Shown here: piece after piece, positions 6,331 to 11,545 of the stretch
Layout of the letters: each line of letters starts with the position of its first letter
How positions within the stretch are numbered: position 1 is the first letter of the stretch
NCBI GenBank assembly: GCA_023424965.1
Contig: JAFADI010000113.1
Location: 1 to 11,545 of the forward strand
Reading direction: 5' to 3'
Length of the DNA stretch: 11,545 nt
Origin: Bacillota bacterium
GTDB taxonomy: Bacteria > Bacillota > Clostridia > Acetivibrionales > JAFADI01
Position numbers and translations under genes: made by a program
The notes under the pieces: generated by a model
What the model was told of the DNA's origin: nothing
Databases searched by the model: none
Seen by the model: the letters and a program-made list of their open reading frames with translations, nothing else

Positions 6331-7408
6331 TGTTTTTCAGCTCAAAGATTTCTTTTATCGATTCTCCGTATGGGGGTCTGGCGATACCATATTCGGTAAC
6401 AATGGCGGTGATGAACCTGCTGTCTGTCACGTCGAAGGCGGGATTGAATACCTTCACATCCTTCGGAGCCATTCTCTTCTTATACCATTTTTCAGTCACC
6501 TCTTCAGGCTTGCGCTCTTCGATATGGATATCCTCCCCCGTAGCGCAATCCAGGTCAATGGTTGACGTGGGCGCACATACGTAGAAGGGGATGTTGTAAT
6601 TCTTCGCAAGGATCGCAACCCCTGAGGTCCCGATCTTATTTGCGGCATCGCCATTGGCAGCCACCCGGTCGCAGCCCACAAATACCGCCTGGACCCAGCC
6701 GTTGTTCATGACCATGGAAGCCATATTGTCACAAATGAGCGTGACGTCCACTCCCGCCCGGCTCAGTTCATAAGCGGTCAGCCTGGCACCCTGCAGCAGC
6801 GGCCGGGTTTCATCGGCAAAAACCTTGAAGTTGTATCCCTTCTCATGTCCGATATAAATCGGCGCCAGTGCCGTACCGTATCTGGCAGTGGCAAGCTGCC
6901 CTGCATTGCAGTGGGTGAGAATCCCTATATCGGGCTCGACAAGGCTGAGACCGTACTCACCGATAGACCTGCACACCCATATGTCTTCCTCTTTTATATC
7001 ACTTGACTCCTTTAAGAGAGCCTTCTTGATATCAGCCACCGTTTTATCCTTGTTCTTCACCACGCACCCTTCCATCCTGTCCAGCGCCCAGAACAGGTTG
7101 ACGGCTGTCGGCCTCGCCGATGCCAGATACTCTTTGAGTTTCACAAAGCTTGAATAAAAGGTTTCATAGTTTTCCGCCCCAATTGCTTTTGCACCAAGAT
7201 ATATCCCGTATGCAGCCGCTACCCCGATTGCAGGCGCCCCTCTTACCCTCAGTTCATAAATAGCCTCCCAGATCTCTTCCTGGGTCTTCAGGCTCAGGTA
7301 TGCCGTTTCCTCTGGAAGCAAGGTTTGATCGATGATTACCAGGGAATTTTTTTCATCTTCCAGGAACACGGTCTCCATATCATATACATCTTTCGCACTC
7401 TTTTCCAT
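6314..7408 (-). CDS. mtnA: S-methyl-5-thioribose-1-phosphate isomerase
   Basis: Converts 5-methylthioribose-1-phosphate to 5-methylthioribulose-1-phosphate in methylthioadenosine salvage, recycling the by-product of polyamine and other SAM-using reactions. In some anaerobes the same enzyme serves a pathway that disposes of the sugar as dihydroxyacetone phosphate. Full length at 364 residues. Seen: RGAPAIG (56-62), the active-site cysteine in GILTHCNAGQLAT (Cys167), the general-acid aspartate in VGCDRVAANGDAANKIGT (Asp247) and DETRPLLQGARLTAYEL (199-215). It belongs to the eIF2B-related isomerase fold; the cysteine and aspartate argue for the sugar isomerase rather than a translation-factor homologue. 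Start: ATG 7408 with GGGAGGAAGG upstream. No other methionine-salvage gene (mtnK, mtnP, aldolase) is adjacent. Its last residues, AKRA, come from the shared terminator. Confidence 0.95.
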   Translation of the reverse strand: MEKSAKDVYDMETVFLEDEKNSLVIIDQTLLPEETAYLSLKTQEEIWEAIYELRVRGAPAIGVAAAYGIYLGAKAIGAENYETFYSSFVKLKEYLASARPTAVNLFWALDRMEGCVVKNKDKTVADIKKALLKESSDIKEEDIWVCRSIGEYGLSLVEPDIGILTHCNAGQLATARYGTALAPIYIGHEKGYNFKVFADETRPLLQGARLTAYELSRAGVDVTLICDNMASMVMNNGWVQAVFVGCDRVAANGDAANKIGTSGVAILAKNYNIPFYVCAPTSTIDLDCATGEDIHIEERKPEEVTEKWYKKRMAPKDVKVFNPAFDVTDSRFITAIVTEYGIARPPYGESIKEIFELKNKAKRA

Positions 7409-7459
7409 TTTGGCCTTCCTCCCTTTCCCATGTACACAGGGCGCAAAATCACTCTAATT

Positions 7460-7487
7460 TTCATATGAATGGTGAAGCTTTTTTCAA
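7460..7487 (-). promoter_or_regulatory. Possible promoter for mtnA
   Basis: Minus-strand -35 TTGAAA (7487-7482) and -10 TATGAA (7465-7460), 16 bases apart, leave a leader of about 45 bases. The -10 lies inside a 10-bp palindrome TTCATATGAA (7460-7469), a potential operator. The match is moderate and no riboswitch is visible here. Confidence 0.4.
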
Positions 7488-7562
7488 GCTATCCCGCATT
7501 TCCTTTATCATAACCTACTGTTTTCAAAAAGGCAATTTTTTACCGGCTTTTACGGAATCAAA

Positions 7563-7601
7563 ACCGGCCGGAGAGTCTGTCAAAATTCTCTACCGGCCGG
7601 T
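7563..7601 (-). terminator. Terminator of the GH29-like gene
   Basis: The arms ACCGGCCGG (7563-7571) and CCGGCCGGT (7593-7601) are extended by AGAG/CTCT after one unpaired base. This long GC-rich stem starts 11 bases past the gene's stop; on the minus strand it ends in TTTTG, a short T-run. Confidence 0.75.
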
Positions 7602-7611
7602 AATATCACCC

Positions 7612-9822
7612 TTAATAAATTTTCAGTGCATCCAACTGCATCCAGCTCCCGTCTACTTTTACCATCTTAACGGTATGGGTTCCCGGCGTCAGGCTGTTTG
7701 CGCTGTAAATAACCTGCTGGGCAAGATAGGCTGAATTGTATGTATTAATCCTCTTCTGGAACACACCGTCCAGGTATATATCCACATTGCCCTGACAGTT
7801 GTCTTTCGGTGCAATGACTTCGATTCCCGTTCCCGTGAAGCTGTACTCCACGGATGCTCCGTTCGTACCTGCATAATGCACATCATCGGAGTAATCTCCC
7901 GCGCCCCTGTTTTTTGAGTAATTCCACTGTCCGCTGTAGGTTATGCCGTCTCCGCTATCATTTACGACCAGCGGTAAAACCCTTAAGGCATCAAGCAGCA
8001 TATACTGGCCTGAGGTTTTAACTCCTTTGATGGTATGCCGTCCGGGAGCCAGACCCGTCTTGCCGTAGACCGTCTGCTTTGTCAGCCTTGCGGCGTTATA
8101 GCAGTCCACCGTTTGCTGGAATACACCGTCAATGTAAATGTCCACCTTCCCCTGGTCGCTGTTTTTTTCCGTGATGTATTCCACACCCGTACCCGCAAAT
8201 GCATATTCGAAGGAATCGTTATTGCCACTGGTATAGCTTACATCATCCATATAGTCACCCACTCCCCTGCCGCTGGATACTCTCCACGCACCGGAATAGG
8301 TTATTCCGCTGTCGGTGTTGTTCTTCATATCCAGGGAACCGGTCGAGGGATTTTTTACATATTCCAGCACATCAAGGGAGGATTGGGCCACCGTACCGTC
8401 CTCCCACATCATCATGTTGAAGCTGAGGGGTACCTTACGCGGTATTGCACTGTTTAACCAGCCTGCCGCCTGACTTCCTGTAATTCCGGTGTTTATCGCC
8501 GTGTTTGGGCTGTGAACCCCCCAATCCTGCTCCATCGTAAACATGGCCTGCTGCAGAAGGCCTTTCTGGGGCCCGTCCGTAAACACCCCGTTTCCTCCGG
8601 CAGGCGCACTTCCGAATTGGGTCTCGCCGTGGCTCTCTTCGGCAAAGTACACATCCTGGAAATCGGTAATGCGCACTGATACCCATGGGTTATAGGATAT
8701 GAGTCTGTCGGGATTTCCTGCTCTCGCTGCCGCCCCCAGTCGCTCAAAGGGTGCGGGATAATATACGCAGCCGTCGTCAAAGAACCATCCGTCAAGGTTG
8801 GTGCCATATCGGTTGCCCATTTCGGTAATGACGCTGCACCAGTTGTCAAAAAAGGTGGAGCGGTCACCGGTGCCTGTGGCGGTAAAGCTTGAAGGCCAGT
8901 TCTGTTTGGCAGCCCAGGCAGGCTCCTGCTGTATGCCCTGATGGTAGTACAGCATAAACCGGATGCCATTGTCGTGGCACGCCTGTGCGACTTCACCGAT
9001 CAAGTCCCTGGATGCCGTAAGGCTGCTGTTTCCCATGATGCCGTCTACCGATGCCGAGGGTGCCTGCATCCAATACTGCCACCAGGTAATGGACCAGATT
9101 ACGTACGATGCGCCGGTACCTTTGACCATATCCACAAAGCTCCTTACATCAAAGTCGGCCGCGCCCTGGTCAATACTTTTCCGGGTATTTCCCGTTTGGG
9201 GGTATCCCCATGCGCCATACTGGAACATAAGCCCGTATTTCGCGTTGGCAAGCCAGGAGGTGTCCTTTTTGAAGCCCGCTATCCTCTGTTCATAGGCCGC
9301 CCGGTCCGACTCCCTGATCAATTCCAGGGATTTTATTTCTATATTTCCGCCGCCGGAGGAGCTTCTTACAAGCTTCAAGGTGCTTGTACCTCCGGGGATG
9401 AACAGGGTACCCATGTCCAGCTTGTCCCAGCCGATGCTTCTGGTGGAAGCATCGAGCCCATGGCTGGTCCCATCCACCGTGAGCTTTAACGGAACAACGG
9501 ACCCGCTGTTTAAAAGCGCCCACACATGGTAGTTTGCTCCCTCTGCAAGGCTTACCGTCCACTTCAGGTAGTCATTGGTGTTGTCATTGAAGTTGTTGAT
9601 CCAGAAATGCTTCGGCGAACCATAATTCGTTACCGACAGCCCCGAGTTGTGCTGTGAGCCCGCGGCCATAAGCTGTATAAGATTGTCCGTTGCCGCTGTC
9701 TGATCAAAAACAATGGGATTTTGTCCGGATTGGGCCACGTCCGTATCAGCGCAGACCATCACAGGAAATGAAACTGCCAGCACTACCACCGCCGTTACCA
9801 GAGCAATTATTTTTTTCAACAT
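7612..9822 (-). CDS. Secreted GH29-like (alpha-L-fucosidase-related) glycoside hydrolase with C-terminal tandem modules
   Basis: A 736-residue exported protein. Seen in order: signal peptide (1-25, MLKKIIALVTAVVVLAVSFP then a VCA cleavage site); a beta-sandwich, CBM-like region (about 26-165); a TIM-barrel domain (about 185-480) following the GH29 plan, with WLANAKYGLMFQYGAWG, RDLIGEVAQACHDNGIRFMLYYHQG and LDGWFFDDG (343-351), whose Asp349 or Asp350 would be the nucleophile; and two similar modules at about 506-615 and 626-736. Odd: the usual GH29 fucose-contacting histidines (the HWG and HHDGF motifs) are replaced by QYGAW and ITWWQYW, so the substrate may differ. No dockerin or S-layer anchor, hence probably freely secreted. 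Start: ATG 9822 with AAAGGAGG at good spacing. The 251 bases upstream, to the beta-helix gene, show no clear terminator and only poor promoter matches, so the two may be co-transcribed. Confidence 0.8.
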   Translation of the reverse strand: MLKKIIALVTAVVVLAVSFPVMVCADTDVAQSGQNPIVFDQTAATDNLIQLMAAGSQHNSGLSVTNYGSPKHFWINNFNDNTNDYLKWTVSLAEGANYHVWALLNSGSVVPLKLTVDGTSHGLDASTRSIGWDKLDMGTLFIPGGTSTLKLVRSSSGGGNIEIKSLELIRESDRAAYEQRIAGFKKDTSWLANAKYGLMFQYGAWGYPQTGNTRKSIDQGAADFDVRSFVDMVKGTGASYVIWSITWWQYWMQAPSASVDGIMGNSSLTASRDLIGEVAQACHDNGIRFMLYYHQGIQQEPAWAAKQNWPSSFTATGTGDRSTFFDNWCSVITEMGNRYGTNLDGWFFDDGCVYYPAPFERLGAAARAGNPDRLISYNPWVSVRITDFQDVYFAEESHGETQFGSAPAGGNGVFTDGPQKGLLQQAMFTMEQDWGVHSPNTAINTGITGSQAAGWLNSAIPRKVPLSFNMMMWEDGTVAQSSLDVLEYVKNPSTGSLDMKNNTDSGITYSGAWRVSSGRGVGDYMDDVSYTSGNNDSFEYAFAGTGVEYITEKNSDQGKVDIYIDGVFQQTVDCYNAARLTKQTVYGKTGLAPGRHTIKGVKTSGQYMLLDALRVLPLVVNDSGDGITYSGQWNYSKNRGAGDYSDDVHYAGTNGASVEYSFTGTGIEVIAPKDNCQGNVDIYLDGVFQKRINTYNSAYLAQQVIYSANSLTPGTHTVKMVKVDGSWMQLDALKIY
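7615..8307 (-). repeat. Two tandem beta-sandwich-like modules encoded in the GH29-like gene
   Basis: Residues 506-615 and 626-736 align with a 120-residue offset. Shared landmarks are GITYSG, RG.GDY.DDV.Y, EY.F.GTG.E, VDIY.DGVFQ, YN, L.PG.HT.K.VK and LDAL. The copies have clearly diverged, so this is an old duplication. The pattern is common in clostridial and Paenibacillus secreted glycosidases and fits a galactose-binding-like fold, probably for attachment to carbohydrate; binding is inferred. Confidence 0.75.
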
Positions 9823-10073
9823 GGGAAAACCTCCTTTTAATTTTTATATGCACTGTTTAATAGTACTTTGTTCTATTGGTAAAAGGCATTTTTTGTGGAG
9901 AAAAGGCTTCACTCTATGAGGAATGCTGCAGGGCACAAAAATAATGGGAAACGAACTGGAATGACCCCTAAGAAAGGACCGCTCACTTTCGTGCCAATGA
10001 TCTTCTGTTCCCCTCTGCACCGGGTGCTTTGAAGCCTTTTCGGAATAAACAATGCCATTTTAACATCGTATAA

Positions 10074-11545
10074 TTAAGTCCACTTTTTAAAGCTTTCCAG
10101 AAGTCCGAAGGAATTCAGGTCAAACTCCTCGTAGCCAAGTTTAAAGGCGGGAGAGCCCTCCTTCAATTTGTAATCACCTCCGTCAGGGTCCGCAAACATC
10201 GGGTCCGCAAAGATTGAATCCCTGTCCAACCCCAGATTTTGCCACTCTGCAAAAGAATAGTCCACCCCTCCGCTTCCCAGAGGTCTCAAATACGCCGTTG
10301 CAGTAAAGCTGCCCAGATCGTTGAAAAGCAGGTTGCGGTCGATGGATTGGAGCCAGGGCCCTTTTGCCGGAGGTCCTATCAGCTCGTAGAGCCTGCCCTC
10401 CGCTTTGCCCTTTTCAAAGTTGATATCCACCTCCGGGTTGTCGAACCGGGAATTCATGACGACGATATTCCTTTCAAAGCGGTCGTGGTTGTATTCGTAG
10501 CCCATATGAAATCCGGGAGGATTGGCACAGTTTATGAATATATTGTTTTCGATCCTTCTGTCGTCCCCTTCTCTTAGCTTGATGCTTATGCCGATACATA
10601 GATTATTGTAAATGCGGTAATTTGAAGAACCATCATCCAGGTCGATGCCCCAGCCTTTATAGTCCTCAAACCTGTTGTTCCTGAGGATTACCGGCTCTCT
10701 CGCATCGAGCCCCACATCCCCCGCCCCGTGGGATTCGGGCCCGTGAGACTGCTGCAGGCACCAGAAGCGCTCCCTTCCCCAGGAATTGAAGGGACCGTGG
10801 TCTCCCGTTTCCCTCACGGTGTCGTGTATATCGTTGTATTCAATGATGTGCCCTCCCCAGGTCCCGTCATTGATGCAGATGGCCGCCCGGGGGAGATTGT
10901 AAATATGGTTGTGGCTTATGGTATTATTTCTGCTCACCGATAGGAAGATGCCCGCCGTCTGCTTGCCAAATATGCCGGTATCATGAATCAGGTTATTGGA
11001 TAGGGTTATTTCTGCGGGATATTTTTGTACGCTTCCCAGCGTCAGGTGCTTCGAGCCCACGGCGCATATCCCGCTGTCTCCTGCGTTTGCGATGGTATTC
11101 CCGCAGATATTGATTTTCCTGTTGTAGTTGTTTAGAAACACTCCGTTGCCGCCCGGCGAATCGATGAAGCAGTCTTCCACGGAGCAGTTCCGGGCGCCGT
11201 CGAAAAATACCGCCCCGCCGCGGTGAATGGTCCAATCCCCCAGGGACGTGGCTTCATACTCCTCCAGAAACGTTGCTGCAGTATGCGCAATTCTTATGCC
11301 GGAAATCCGGATATGGCATACGGGCTTCTCCTGGCTTCCTTTGAATTCCAGCACCTGCTTCAGCACCGGCGCCTCCACCAATGCGGTATTTAAATCCACA
11401 CCCTCTTCCGGTATGACATAAAGTATGCCCGCCTTGCTGTCAAGATACCACTCTCCCGGCGCCTCCAGTTCTTCAAAAACATTTTCAATAAAGAATCTGG
11501 AGCGGTGGTCTATTCCCGTCGCATCACAGCCCTGCATGATATCGT
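10074..11545 (-). CDS. Right-handed parallel beta-helix protein, GH141-like, 5' end cut by window edge
   Basis: The frame is still open at the right edge, so the true start lies outside; 487 residues are visible from the first internal Met (11537). Seen (numbered from that Met): FFIENVFEELEAPGEWYLD (15-33), usual in this group just before the helix; regular beta-helix rungs of the N-N-x-I-x-x-T/N type (NTIANAG, NNLIHDTG, NTISHNHIYN, NNRFEDYKGWG, NNIFINC); GDHGPFNSWGRERFW (245-259); GIDLDDGSSNYRIYNNLC (297-314); and a C-terminal DPMFADPDGGDYKLKEGSPA (446-465). This pattern matches family GH141 and related beta-helix glycosidases; GH141 has described members acting as alpha-L-fucosidase and as xylanase. 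Asp246 and the Asp299-302 cluster are candidate catalytic residues, not proven. Any signal peptide would be outside. A pectinase-like lyase is the main alternative. It precedes the GH29-like gene on the same strand. Confidence 0.75.
   Translation of the reverse strand, partial: DIMQGCDATGIDHRSRFFIENVFEELEAPGEWYLDSKAGILYVIPEEGVDLNTALVEAPVLKQVLEFKGSQEKPVCHIRISGIRIAHTAATFLEEYEATSLGDWTIHRGGAVFFDGARNCSVEDCFIDSPGGNGVFLNNYNRKINICGNTIANAGDSGICAVGSKHLTLGSVQKYPAEITLSNNLIHDTGIFGKQTAGIFLSVSRNNTISHNHIYNLPRAAICINDGTWGGHIIEYNDIHDTVRETGDHGPFNSWGRERFWCLQQSHGPESHGAGDVGLDAREPVILRNNRFEDYKGWGIDLDDGSSNYRIYNNLCIGISIKLREGDDRRIENNIFINCANPPGFHMGYEYNHDRFERNIVVMNSRFDNPEVDINFEKGKAEGRLYELIGPPAKGPWLQSIDRNLLFNDLGSFTATAYLRPLGSGGVDYSFAEWQNLGLDRDSIFADPMFADPDGGDYKLKEGSPAFKLGYEEFDLNSFGLLESFKKWT

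Noticed and set aside
7409..7562. Searched for a second SAM riboswitch ahead of mtnA.
   Set aside because: None of the S-box core motifs is present; only a modest promoter match and a 10-bp palindrome are visible.
7615..8307. The two similar segments of the GH29-like gene, considered as cellulosomal dockerin repeats.
   Set aside because: Each is about 110 residues and lacks the calcium-binding DxNxDG motifs of dockerins.
10017..10027. GCACCGGGTGC palindrome after the beta-helix gene, considered as a terminator.
   Set aside because: Arms of 5 bases with a one-base centre cannot form a stable hairpin and no T-tract follows; kept only as a possible operator.

Overview
The window looks like chromosomal DNA from a plant-polysaccharide-degrading member of the Clostridia (Firmicutes), of the Ruminiclostridium/Acetivibrio type. 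The reasons are the strong AGGAGG-type ribosome binding sites, an S-box (SAM-I) riboswitch ahead of metK, a RecD2-type helicase without RecBC, a YitT-family membrane protein, and secreted glycosidases carrying tandem C-terminal accessory modules. The genus is an inference from gene content and style only.

Left block (1-4810), minus strand. From the promoter end, metK (SAM synthetase) sits behind a sigma-A-like promoter and a complete SAM-I riboswitch with terminator and antiterminator. It is followed by a GC-rich hairpin, a small membrane-anchored protein resembling a truncated GT2 glycosyltransferase, then recD2 with its own good promoter, and a ComF-family phosphoribosyltransferase gene that runs off the left edge. 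High SAM should end metK transcription early.

Centre (4810-6330), plus strand. A 40-residue hydrophobic protein too short for most gene callers has a very strong ribosome binding site and its own terminator. It is followed by a YitT/DUF2179 membrane protein gene with an extended -10 promoter. This gene converges on mtnA, and the two share a 17-bp perfect inverted repeat that contains both stop codons and acts as a bidirectional terminator.

Right block (6314-11545), minus strand. mtnA (methylthioribose-1-phosphate isomerase) recycles the methylthio by-product of SAM use, so both the synthesis and salvage ends of SAM metabolism lie here, though in separate transcription units. Next come two carbohydrate-active genes. 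One is a secreted GH29-like protein (signal peptide, beta-sandwich domain, TIM barrel, two 120-residue-spaced modules). The other is a right-handed beta-helix protein resembling GH141, cut by the right edge. Both related families include alpha-L-fucosidases, so a fucose-containing plant glycan is a reasonable but unproven target.

I saw no tRNA, rRNA, CRISPR array, insertion sequence or phage gene, and no clear sign of a new multi-gene system. The most interesting items are the GH29-like enzyme lacking the family's usual histidines, the shared stop-codon terminator, the orphan GT2-like membrane protein and the 40-residue small protein.
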